This document shows positions 16,659 to 24,404 of a stretch of DNA of 46,988 nt, in pieces. Below the pieces are notes generated by a model, which saw only the letters and a program-made list of their open reading frames with translations, did no database searches and was not told where the DNA came from. Source of the stretch: Methylomonas aurea (GTDB lineage: Bacteria > Pseudomonadota > Gammaproteobacteria > Methylococcales > Methylomonadaceae); NCBI RefSeq assembly GCF_024505045.1, contig NZ_JANIBM010000031.1, positions 1 through 46,988 on the forward strand, read 5' to 3'. A program made the translations under genes and the position numbers. The stretch's first letter is position 1. Each line of letters starts with the position of its first letter.

Positions 16659-17891
16659 TTAGTTTTGCCTAACGGCCCTGGTTCCGGCACGCCGTTTTTG
16701 CAGCCAACGGATCAGTCCGGTCGCAAACAACACCGGGCAGGCCAGGCCGGTGATAAACACCAGAATCCTTCCCGGCATCCCGAAGGCCTGGCCGGAATGC
16801 AGCGGCCATTGCCAGTGGGTAAACACCTCGCCGGCGGTCGCAGTCGGCAAGCTGGGATCGTCCAGGTCCAAAATTTTGCCGGAATAGCGGTCCATCACCG
16901 TGCAACGCCGCTGCAAAATACTACCCGGCTCGTCGACGCCGTCCTGACACACGGTATAGGTTTGGCTTGGATTCGGCGCACCGTAAATCCAGTGCGGCCG
17001 GCCTTGCGGGTATTGTTTCAGCGCAATCGCCACCGCCTGGTCCATCGCAATGGCCGGCGCATTCGGGTAAGGCGGTTTGGATTGAAACCAGTAGCGGTAA
17101 GTTACCGGCGAAAACAGTTCCAGCACCGGCACCACGTTATGCGGCAACACCATGTAAATCCCAGAAAACAGCACCGGCAGCATCACCAGCGCGGTGTAAA
17201 AGCCGCTGGTTTTGTGCAGGTCGTAATTGAAGCGGACCTTGCCGGCGCCGAACTTGAAGGTCAAGGCATTGCGCCAGTGGCCGGTCAGCGGCCACCAGAC
17301 GATCAAGCCGGTCAGGGTCGAGACGATCAACAGCGCCGCCGAGACGCTGACGACCACCGTGCTTACCTCGTTGGACGAAATCAGCAACGCATAATGCAGC
17401 TCGAACATGAAGTTGATGAACGTGGCCGGTAACCAGTCTGCGGACCGATCCAGCAGCATTTTCCCGGTAACCCGCGCCGTGTAAGGGTCGACTGCCACCA
17501 GCCATTGCTCGGTCTGCGCTGGGTCTAGCGGCAATTGGTAGCGCAACTTGAAGGCGGCGCTTGCGTTGCGCGGATAGGTGGCGAAGCTTTGCCGCGCTGT
17601 CGGCGGCATCGCGCTTTTGCCGGCCGCGAAGATTTCCGCCGGCGGCCGGTATTGGCCATGCGCCGGCTGCTCGACCACCAGCAATTGCGGATGCAACCAT
17701 TCGTCGATCTCGGCGTAGAACACCAGAAAACTGCCGGTGATACCATAAATCGACAACAGAAATCCCAAGCCCAGGCCCAGCCACAAATGCACTTTCAGCC
17801 ATTGTTTGCGGCGGGCATTCAGGCGGGACAGCGCAATAGAGCGGGTTTCGGCCGGAACGGACAGGCAAGGTTGCTGATTGGTTGCATTCAT
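16659..17891 (-). CDS. PepSY-associated transmembrane protein (second copy)
   Basis: 410 residues, same family as the 13576 gene but clearly diverged. Features: a first helix (WLKVHLWLGLGLGFLLSIYGITGSFLVFYAEIDEW), helices in the middle (LHYALLISSNEVSTVVVSVSAALLIVSTLTG) and at about 240-260, the KTSGFYTALVMLPVLFSGIY stretch, and a C-terminal helix (LVFITGLACPVLFATGLIRWLQKRR). Likely role: inner-membrane partner in siderophore or heme-type iron uptake. It stands 145 bases upstream of the first sigma factor gene. The receptor remnant at 19.3 kb lies upstream of it on the same strand, so the original order may have been receptor then PepSY. Confidence 0.88.
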   Translation of the reverse strand: MNATNQQPCLSVPAETRSIALSRLNARRKQWLKVHLWLGLGLGFLLSIYGITGSFLVFYAEIDEWLHPQLLVVEQPAHGQYRPPAEIFAAGKSAMPPTARQSFATYPRNASAAFKLRYQLPLDPAQTEQWLVAVDPYTARVTGKMLLDRSADWLPATFINFMFELHYALLISSNEVSTVVVSVSAALLIVSTLTGLIVWWPLTGHWRNALTFKFGAGKVRFNYDLHKTSGFYTALVMLPVLFSGIYMVLPHNVVPVLELFSPVTYRYWFQSKPPYPNAPAIAMDQAVAIALKQYPQGRPHWIYGAPNPSQTYTVCQDGVDEPGSILQRRCTVMDRYSGKILDLDDPSLPTATAGEVFTHWQWPLHSGQAFGMPGRILVFITGLACPVLFATGLIRWLQKRRAGTRAVRQN

Positions 17892-18106
17892 TGCGGTAAC
17901 AAGAGTGAATTGAGAATTCGGCGAGTCCGGAGTTTGCCGCGCAACGCGGTTACGTTCAGCCTTAACTTGACGGCATTCGATTGCGGCGTAGGCCTCCGGA
18001 ATGCCGTTTTTGCGGCATTTATCGGATAAGACGTTTCAAGGCGAAAAATCCTCACCGGCGAATTTCCCGGCATGTGCAAGTGCAAGATTGATTGAAGTGC
18101 GTGCGG

Positions 18107-18520
18107 CTATGCATACAAGCCCTTACTTGTAGCCGAATGCAAGCCTGCGGGGGCGATGACGGTTTGCGGCAGGTATTTGTTGGTGGCGTTATAGGCCTTG
18201 GTATTGGTGACGCTGTTGGTCGCCGTGGTTTTCTCGGTGACGGCGGTCGGCCGAGAAAACGCAGTGTAGCCGGCTGGGAAGCTGGTGTAGGCATAGGTCG
18301 TTACAGCGGCCGCGCCAGCGGCATCCAAGGGACGGGTGACGGTGGAAGGCAGACCTTGCGCGGTTTAGGCGTCGCTGGTCACCAAGCCTTTGGGATCGGT
18401 GACGCTGGCCAGGTTGTTAAACGCGCTCTCGTAGCTGTAGCTGGTCACCAAATTCGCCAGTCCGGAACCGGGGGTTTCGGTCTTGACGTTGTGGGTGCGC
18501 CTCGCGTAGGCTGGATCTCC
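18107..18520 (-). pseudogene. RHS/YD-repeat protein fragment
   Basis: Minus-strand translation gives consecutive RHS-type units: RRTHNVKTETPGSGLANLVT, SYSYESAFNNLASVTDPKGL, then VTSDA and an in-frame TAA, continuing in the same frame with AQGLPSTVTRPLDAAGAAA, TTYAYTSFPAGYTAFSRP and TAVTEKTTATNSVTNTKAYN. The Y-x-Y, SVTDPxG and LPSTVTRP phrases are typical of YD repeats in large secreted or toxin-delivering Rhs proteins. There is no start codon, an internal stop, and an unrelated tail after about 18150. It is a piece of a lost large gene. Confidence 0.7.
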
Positions 18521-18582
18521 TGAAATTTTGGAATGAGATTATGTCTCGCATGATTCAACAAGTGTCGTAAGGAGAAATCGAG

Positions 18583-18771
18583 ATGCAGACAATTAAACAA
18601 ATCGTTCATGACATTGCCGACCATCTACCGGAGCAGGCTACCTTCGATGATGCAATGTATGCGCTGTACGTGCGGCAAAAACTCGATGAGGGCCTACGCG
18701 ATCTTGATGAGGGACGCTCCTACACACAAGAAGAAGTAGAACAACTACTGCTAGGCCAGCACTCCACGTGA
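18583..18771 (+). CDS. Antitoxin of a ParE/RelE-type module
   Basis: A small acidic protein of 62 residues (HDIADHLPEQATFDDAMYAL, ending in a Glu-rich tail EEVEQLLLGQHST) directly before and overlapping a RelE/ParE-fold toxin gene. AAGGAG lies upstream of the ATG. It resembles the short addiction-module antitoxins that neutralise a toxin with a C-terminal arm; an N-terminal DNA-binding fold is not obvious at this length. Its stop TGA lies within the toxin GTGA start, so the two are translationally coupled. Confidence 0.8.
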   Translation: MQTIKQIVHDIADHLPEQATFDDAMYALYVRQKLDEGLRDLDEGRSYTQEEVEQLLLGQHST

Positions 18772-19073
18772 AGGTCATCTGGTCACGTCGGGCGTTGCTG
18801 GACGTTGAACATCTCCGCGATTACATCGCTCAAGACTCGCCGGTTTATGCCAAGCCTTTCGTCGAACGCTTGCTGCGCGCTACTCGTCACTTACCACGAT
18901 TTCCGCTCAGTGGCCGAGCGATGCCGGAGGCCGATAATGTACGCATCCGGGAAGTGATTTATCAAGGCTATCGAATCATCTATAGGTTACGCCCAGATAC
19001 CATCGAGATAGTGATGGTGACACATGGCAGCCGTAATTTGGCCGGGCAGAATATTCCGCGGATTGATGAATAA
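18768..19073 (+). CDS. ParE/RelE superfamily toxin
   Basis: 101 residues with the RelE/ParE pattern: VIWSRRALLDVEHLRDYIAQ at the N-terminus, LPRFPLSGRAMPEADNVRIR, and VIYQGYRIIYRLRPDTIEIV, ending in a conserved THGSR stretch. Family members inhibit DNA gyrase (ParE) or cleave mRNA on the ribosome (RelE); which applies here cannot be told. The start is GTG overlapping the antitoxin stop. The pair sits between gene fragments, so it may have come with a mobile segment. Confidence 0.88.
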   Translation: MKVIWSRRALLDVEHLRDYIAQDSPVYAKPFVERLLRATRHLPRFPLSGRAMPEADNVRIREVIYQGYRIIYRLRPDTIEIVMVTHGSRNLAGQNIPRIDE

Positions 19074-19284
19074 CGGGCTCCCCGTTAGGCGCTGACTGGT
19101 GTAATGCTCGTGTGCACCGTTGCCCCCGAGAGGGTAGCGGCCAAGCCGGTTTTATTGATAGCGGCCAGTTGGTCGAGGTTGTAGGCGGTAGGGGGATTCG
19201 GAGCGCAACGAAAATCCGCCAAACTCCCAACCGAGCCAATGACCATCGCAATAGGGTAAGCAATCATCATTCAGCCGCCATCAT

Positions 19285-19311
19285 GGTGGATTGCCTATCG
19301 GCGAATCCACC
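19285..19311. repeat. Short palindromic unit
   Basis: GGTGGATT (19285-19292) and AATCCACC (19304-19311) form a perfect eight-base inverted repeat with an inner GCC/GGC pair of triplets. It lies directly against the stop of the receptor remnant. The shape resembles dispersed intergenic palindromes found in many proteobacteria. Confidence 0.4.
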
Positions 19312-19452
19312 TTACGGGTTGCCCAGTACCGTCACGCTGGGCAAAGTGGCTGTGCCTAAAGCCGATTGCGGATCGACGGCGGCCGATTTTTCCAGTGTGA
19401 CGGTATTACCGTTGCTGAAACGGTAATTCAGGCCCGAACCTCGCAACAACTG
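19312..19452 (-). pseudogene. TonB receptor remnant (end of the STN domain)
   Basis: Minus-strand frame QLLRGSGLNYRFSNGNTVTL followed by EKSAAVDPQSALGTATLPSV, TVLGNP and stop. It matches the end of the STN signalling domain and the linker of the intact receptor at 21652-24195, which has LLAGSGLAHKAGQGNSVILE, KTAVNDPQSAPGSTTLPSVT and VVGKS at the same place. Signal peptide, plug and barrel are missing. It joins directly to a FecI fragment. Confidence 0.75.
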
Positions 19453-19547
19453 TCGACACAGCCGACCTTGCGCGCCAGAAATTGGCGGATTTCCGCTTGG
19501 TAGCGCAAAAATGCGTCAAGTAACTGGGATTCGCCGACGGTTGGCAT
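19450..19547 (-). pseudogene. FecI-type sigma factor remnant (N-terminus)
   Basis: From the ATG at 19547 the frame reads MPTVGESQLLDAFLRYQAEI then RQFLARKVGCVDS, a typical FecI region 2 start, and then runs out of frame into the receptor fragment, ending at a TGA near 19429. The rest of the sigma factor is absent. With the adjoining receptor piece it marks a deletion that removed most of a FecI gene, a whole FecR gene and a receptor N-terminus. Confidence 0.7.
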
Positions 19548-19938
19548 GCTGGCAGTAAACGGATGTAGGTTCGTTCCGGTCAGCAAATTACGGGCCATGC
19601 ATTACGGCTCGGAGTCGGCCATGGCGCTTACGTCCGGCGCGGCAAGTCAAGTCGGTCGGCGAGAGAGTGCAGGATTGCAAGGTTGCCGGCCGGCACCACA
19701 CGGAACCGCACCCCGGTTCGGCGCCTACATCGGCGCGCGCTGTTCGGGGCCGAAATTGCCGATTCGATCGGCGGCAGACTGCGGCAAAAGCCGCACAGGC
19801 TGAGGCATTTGCCGCAGTTTTGGCGGACGCCGCCCTGGCCGAGTCTCGCGCGCAGCTTGAGTTGCCGACAAAACGCCGAAATGGCACGAACACTGCTCGC
19901 GGCTTTGCTCGTCCGATGCGGGGGAGTGGCCGGTTTTC

Positions 19939-20457
19939 ATGAGCATGTTTTTTTCCGAACAAGATATTTACCTGACATTTCTGAATTCCCGCCCCCACAT
20001 CCAGCGGTTTCTGAATCATCGCCTGCATTGCCAGGAAACGGCGGCCGATTTGGTCCAGGACATCTACCTGCGCCTGATGCTGCTGAAACCGCCGCCGCGC
20101 AACGAGACCGAAGTGCGGGCCTGGTTGTTTACCGTGGCCGCCAACTTGTCCGTCGACCATTTGCGCCGGCAAAAGCGGCGCGGCGAATTGCTCAACCGCT
20201 ATCTGGAACAAAACGAGGCCGACGATGCCGCCGCACCGGAACGTTTGGTGCAGGCGCGCGACCAACTCGGCATCGTACAGAGCGCGTTGGCGGAACTTCC
20301 CGACCAATGCGCCGAGATTTTATTTTTGAGCCGCGTCGAAGGGCTGAGCCACGCCCAAATTGCCAAGAACTTGGGTATTTCCTGCAGTTGGGTGGAGAAA
20401 CAATTGGCCAGAGCGCTGCTGAACTGCCGGAAGGCTCTGGACCCGCCGGAGCGATAG
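19939..20457 (+). CDS. FecI-type ECF sigma factor (second copy)
   Basis: 172 residues. Region 2: FLNSRPHIQRFLNHRLHCQE, TAADLVQDIYLRLMLL, VRAWLFTVAANLSVDHLRRQ. Region 4: ALAELPDQCAEILFLSRVEG, LSHAQIAKNLGISCSWVEKQ. It heads a fecI-fecR-receptor series on the plus strand (62 bases to fecR, then 166 bases to the receptor), so its likely target is the receptor promoter at about 21.5 kb. Confidence 0.94.
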   Translation: MSMFFSEQDIYLTFLNSRPHIQRFLNHRLHCQETAADLVQDIYLRLMLLKPPPRNETEVRAWLFTVAANLSVDHLRRQKRRGELLNRYLEQNEADDAAAPERLVQARDQLGIVQSALAELPDQCAEILFLSRVEGLSHAQIAKNLGISCSWVEKQLARALLNCRKALDPPER

Positions 20458-20519
20458 TATGGCATTGCCTGTGCGGCTTTGGTTATAGTGGTCGCCCCCA
20501 ACCGCCTAGCCTTACGCCG

Positions 20520-21485
20520 ATGTCCGAAACGCCCGCACAACGCCGCGAACGCCTGCAGCAGGAAGCCGTAAACTGGCATCTGCGGCTGACGTCCGGCAGC
20601 GCCGACCCGGCTGCGGCGGAGGCATGCGCGCAGTGGCGACGGCAATCAGCCGAACACGACCAGGCCTATCGCGACTTAGAGGCGCTGTGGCAGCAACTGC
20701 CTGCGGCGTTGCAAGCCGATCGCCGTCGCCGGGGGCGGCCTGGCCGTCGGCGCCCGGTCTGGTTGCGGCACGGGGTGGGGCTGGCCGCGGCCGCCTCGCT
20801 GTTGGTCGCCGCCTTGGCCGGATTCTATCCCGATTATTGGCAGCAACCCTGGGCCGATTACCGGACCCGAATCGGCGAACAGACCTCGGTCGCCCTGGTC
20901 GACGGCAGTATCGCCCACTTGAACACCGATACCGCGCTGGACGTGGTTTGGAACGATAACGAACGCCGCGTGGTATTGCTGCGCGGCGAAGCCGAATTCG
21001 AAGTCGCCCACGATCCGCAGCGGCCGTTCCGGGTGGTCGCAGGCACGACATCCACCGAAGCGCTCGGTACCCGCTTTGTGGTGCGCTACGACGGCAATTC
21101 CGGATCGGTCAGTCTATTGCAGGGCAAGGTCCGCGCCAGTCGACCGTCTCCGCACGGCGCGCAAGCCGACAGCGCGGTGTTGGCGCCGGGCCAACGCCTG
21201 CATTTCGGCGCCAGCGGATTAAGCGCGCCGGAAGCGGCCGATAGCTCGGCCGTCGCCGCCTGGCGCCGCGGCCGCCTGATCGCCAATTTCATCACGCTCG
21301 GCGAGGCGGTCGCCGAAATCAACCGTTACCGGCGGGTGCCGATCCGCTTACTGGACGCGGAACTGGCACAGCGCCCGGTCAATATCGCCGTCGATCTGGA
21401 ACATATCGACAATTGGCTAGATGCCCTGCAACAAACCCTGCCGCTAACGGTGGTCAAAGCCGGCCCTTGGCTGTTTTTGCGCTGA
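20520..21485 (+). CDS. FecR-type anti-sigma regulator (second copy)
   Basis: 321 residues from the ATG at 20520 (MSETPAQRRERLQQEAVNWH); the open frame extends much further upstream through the sigma gene, but that part is a shadow. The cytoplasmic segment has EAVNWHLRLTSGSADPAAAE and QWRRQSAEHDQAYRDLEALW. A basic stretch and a single membrane helix (VGLAAAASLLVAALAGFY) follow. The periplasmic part has TSVALVDGSIAHLNTDTALD, LLRGEAEFEVAHDPQRPFRV, and a C-terminal STN-like domain ending DALQQTLPLTVVKAGPWLFL. It relays receptor status to the adjacent sigma factor. Confidence 0.94.
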   Translation: MSETPAQRRERLQQEAVNWHLRLTSGSADPAAAEACAQWRRQSAEHDQAYRDLEALWQQLPAALQADRRRRGRPGRRRPVWLRHGVGLAAAASLLVAALAGFYPDYWQQPWADYRTRIGEQTSVALVDGSIAHLNTDTALDVVWNDNERRVVLLRGEAEFEVAHDPQRPFRVVAGTTSTEALGTRFVVRYDGNSGSVSLLQGKVRASRPSPHGAQADSAVLAPGQRLHFGASGLSAPEAADSSAVAAWRRGRLIANFITLGEAVAEINRYRRVPIRLLDAELAQRPVNIAVDLEHIDNWLDALQQTLPLTVVKAGPWLFLR

Positions 21486-21651
21486 TAACCTGCCCGCTAT
21501 CGAAAAAGTCCAAAGGTTCTGTCCGATTGCGGCATGCGCTCGGCTATTCGCATAGCAGCACAAACCGCGACAATTTGCCGCAGATTTTCAGTACGGCTTT
21601 CCGTATTGCCATGCGTATTAGCCTTGGAATCAACTAAACACCAAGGACAAT

Positions 21652-24195
21652 ATGAAACCTCTTCCTCTCCGCCGCAGCCGTAACCGCGCCGCCGCCACGC
21701 TATGCCTGGGCCTCAGCGCCTCAGCGGCGATTCAGCCCGGCTTTGCCGAGCCGGCAGCAGCCAATTCCGCCGCGGTTTACCAATTCGAGATCGCCGCGCA
21801 ACCGCTGTATTCGGCCTTGAGTCGATTGGCCGAACAAACCGGAGTCCAGTTCGTCTACGCGCCGGATTTGGTCAGCAGTTTGCAGGCGCCGGCGCTGTCC
21901 GGCCGCATGAGCGCGGCTCAGGCCTTGCAGAAGTTATTGGCTGGCAGCGGCTTGGCGCACAAGGCCGGCCAGGGTAATTCGGTGATTCTGGAAAAAACGG
22001 CAGTCAACGATCCGCAGTCCGCGCCCGGTTCGACCACGTTGCCCAGCGTTACCGTGGTCGGCAAGTCGTCTTACCTCGACGACAACGATCCGCGCAGCCG
22101 GGAGTACGCCAAAACGCATAGCGCCGCCGCCACCAAAACCGATACGCCGATCTTCGATACCGCCGCGTCGATCCAGGTCGTGCCCCGCGCGGTGATGGAG
22201 GACCAGAAAAACACCCGGATCAAGGATGCCTTGGAAAACGTCAGCGGCGTCCGCGCCCAACCTACGCTGGGCATGGGTACCGGCTTTATCGTCCGCGGCT
22301 TTAAAGTGGACCACGTCTTCCGCAATGGCTTGATCACGACCCAATCCAACGGCTTCAACAGCGAATTCGATATTGCCAATCTGGAAAGCGTCGAAATTTT
22401 GAAAGGGCCGTCGGCGATGCTATACGGCCGTAGCGAACCGGGCGGTTTGATCAACGTCACCACCAAAAAACCGTCGGAAACGCCGTTTTATTCGTTGGAG
22501 CAGCAGTTTGGCTCCTACGATCACTATCGCACCCAATGGGACGCGACCGGCCCGCTCAACGACGATAAAACCTTGCTTTACCGCTTCTCCGGCTCGTACC
22601 AGGACAACAATTCGTTCCGGGATTTGATCTTTACCGACCGGGTCAGCGTGTCGCCGAGCATCACCTGGAAGCCGAGCGATGCCACCGACTTTACCTTGAA
22701 TGTGGAAGGCTTGAAGCAGGATTACCAAGCCGATTTCGGTATTCCCGCCGTCGGCACCCGCCCGGCCGATATCCCGATCGGCAACAGCTTCGGCGACCCC
22801 AACGATCCGGTCGACCATCTAACTAAGGTTCACTTGGGCACCGAGTTCAACCACCGTTTCAACCAGGATTGGGCGATTCATAACCGCTTCCTAATGAGCC
22901 GGGAAAACAACGACCAAGTGTTTATCAACCCGTCGCCGGCCTTCGATAACGCGTTGCTGGCCGACAACCGCACGCTGGGCCGCAATATTTTCTCGCAGGA
23001 GAACGAAGTCGAGGCCTACACCACCAATCTGGATTTGACCGGTAAATTCCAGCTGTTGGGGATGCAGCACGACGCCCTGGTCGGCTTCGACTACACCCTG
23101 TCGCACACCATGTACCACACCCAGGGCGACTGGCAGAACCGCAATCCGGCGCTGGATATCGATATTTTTAATCCGCGCGCCAGTTATGGCATCCCGACTT
23201 CGTTATTCGATTCGACTTTGGCCACTTACGTCCAGCCCGGCCGCGAATATTCGATGTTCGTCACCGAATGGTACGGCGCCTATTTTCAGGATCACATCAC
23301 GCTGTGGGACAAACTGCATATCTACGGCGGCGGCCGTTACGATTGGGCCGAAGTCGGCCGCGGCCGCGGCGCCACCGAAGCCGCTGCGGAAAATGCGCTG
23401 GACTATTCCAATCCGTCGGTCAAGCGCAAGGACGAGGCCTTCAGCCCGAGAGTCGGCATCCTCTACCAACCTTGGCATTGGCTCAGCGTATACGGCAGTT
23501 GGAGTAATTCCTTCGGCGCCAATAACGGCATCACCGCCGCCGGTCAGGCTTTGGCGCCGGAAACCGGCGAACAATTCGAAGCCGGCATCAAAACCCAGTT
23601 GTTCGACGACCGCCTGTTGGCAACGCTGGCTTATTACCACCTGACCAAGAACAATATCATGACCGCCGATCTGAGCACGCCGGACCCGACCGACAATGCC
23701 GCAATCGGCGAAGCGCGCAGCCAGGGGATCGAGCTCGATGTCAGCGGCCGCTTGAGCGACAACTTCAGCATCATCAGTAGTTACGCGTTTACCGACGCCC
23801 GGATCACCAAAAACAACGACGGCTACGAAGGCACCCGGCTACCCAATGTGGCCGAACACTCCGGCAGTTTGTGGCTCAGATTCGACGCCAACGGTTACCA
23901 GGCGGCGGAAGGCTTCAGCATGGGTCTCGGCGGCGTGCTGGCCGGCAAGCGTGAAGGCAATTACGCCTATTACGGTAGCCCGTTCCAGTTGCCCGGCTAC
24001 GTGCGAGTGGACGCGTTTGCCGCCTACAAATGGAATGTGCATAGATTACCGGTCACGGTCCAATTCAATATCCGCAATTTGTTGGACAAAACCTATTACG
24101 AATCGACCGACCCCGACGCCAACGTCTCGCCGCGTAACGGCGTCTACCCCGGCGCGCCGCTGATGGCGATCGGCTCGGTCAAGGTGGAGTTTTAA
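21652..24195 (+). CDS. TonB-dependent siderophore-type receptor with STN domain
   Basis: An 847-residue outer-membrane transporter of the FecA/FpvA class. In order: basic N-terminus and signal peptide (to about residue 33), STN signalling domain (YQFEIAAQPLYSALSRLAEQ, to about 110), TonB-box linker (TLPSVTVVGKSS), plug (SIQVVPRAVMEDQKNTRIKD, VRGFKVDHVFRNGL, LKGPSAMLYGRSEPGGLINV) and a beta barrel ending VYPGAPLMAIGSVKVEF with the terminal Phe needed for assembly. AAGGA precedes the ATG. The STN domain and the fecI-fecR genes just upstream predict substrate-induced control of its own transcription. The substrate is unknown. Confidence 0.96.
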   Translation: MKPLPLRRSRNRAAATLCLGLSASAAIQPGFAEPAAANSAAVYQFEIAAQPLYSALSRLAEQTGVQFVYAPDLVSSLQAPALSGRMSAAQALQKLLAGSGLAHKAGQGNSVILEKTAVNDPQSAPGSTTLPSVTVVGKSSYLDDNDPRSREYAKTHSAAATKTDTPIFDTAASIQVVPRAVMEDQKNTRIKDALENVSGVRAQPTLGMGTGFIVRGFKVDHVFRNGLITTQSNGFNSEFDIANLESVEILKGPSAMLYGRSEPGGLINVTTKKPSETPFYSLEQQFGSYDHYRTQWDATGPLNDDKTLLYRFSGSYQDNNSFRDLIFTDRVSVSPSITWKPSDATDFTLNVEGLKQDYQADFGIPAVGTRPADIPIGNSFGDPNDPVDHLTKVHLGTEFNHRFNQDWAIHNRFLMSRENNDQVFINPSPAFDNALLADNRTLGRNIFSQENEVEAYTTNLDLTGKFQLLGMQHDALVGFDYTLSHTMYHTQGDWQNRNPALDIDIFNPRASYGIPTSLFDSTLATYVQPGREYSMFVTEWYGAYFQDHITLWDKLHIYGGGRYDWAEVGRGRGATEAAAENALDYSNPSVKRKDEAFSPRVGILYQPWHWLSVYGSWSNSFGANNGITAAGQALAPETGEQFEAGIKTQLFDDRLLATLAYYHLTKNNIMTADLSTPDPTDNAAIGEARSQGIELDVSGRLSDNFSIISSYAFTDARITKNNDGYEGTRLPNVAEHSGSLWLRFDANGYQAAEGFSMGLGGVLAGKREGNYAYYGSPFQLPGYVRVDAFAAYKWNVHRLPVTVQFNIRNLLDKTYYESTDPDANVSPRNGVYPGAPLMAIGSVKVEF

Positions 24196-24215
24196 ACCGG
24201 GCTGGGAGCCGGCTG

Positions 24216-24235
24216 GTTGCGGCATAGGCCGCAAC
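24216..24235. terminator. Hairpin after the first TonB receptor
   Basis: GTTGCGGC / GCCGCAAC with a four-base loop lies 20 bases past the receptor stop. No T tract follows, so termination is uncertain. The rest of the 209-base gap before the next gene shows nothing clear. Confidence 0.35.
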
Positions 24236-24404
24236 TCCTCGATCTATCCCGGGTAACGTCGCGGAATGCGGCCGAGCGTCCACCGGCAATCGTTGGCAGG
24301 CCGGCCGTAAATTGCTTTGGCAGAAAACGAGGGAAAGTTGTCATTGAATCCTCCGCCAGAACGAGTAGGCTTGGTAGCGAGACCAGCTAACGGGGGAAAG
24401 TGTC

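Noticed and set aside
17900..17930. Possible Fur box near TTGAGAATTC upstream of the second PepSY gene
   Set aside because: Only a short partial palindrome matches and no 19-base Fur consensus can be drawn.
18092..18523. Plus-strand 143-codon frame
   Set aside because: It is the antisense of the RHS-like fragment; the repeat phrases read only on the minus strand.
19084..19270. Minus-strand frame ending SGATVHTSITPVSA
   Set aside because: No recognisable family, no ribosome site and it lies in a debris zone; not enough to call a gene.
19683..20519. Upstream extension of the second FecR frame
   Set aside because: It runs through the FecI gene in another frame, has no FecR-like content, and the FecR start with its typical N-terminus is at 20520.
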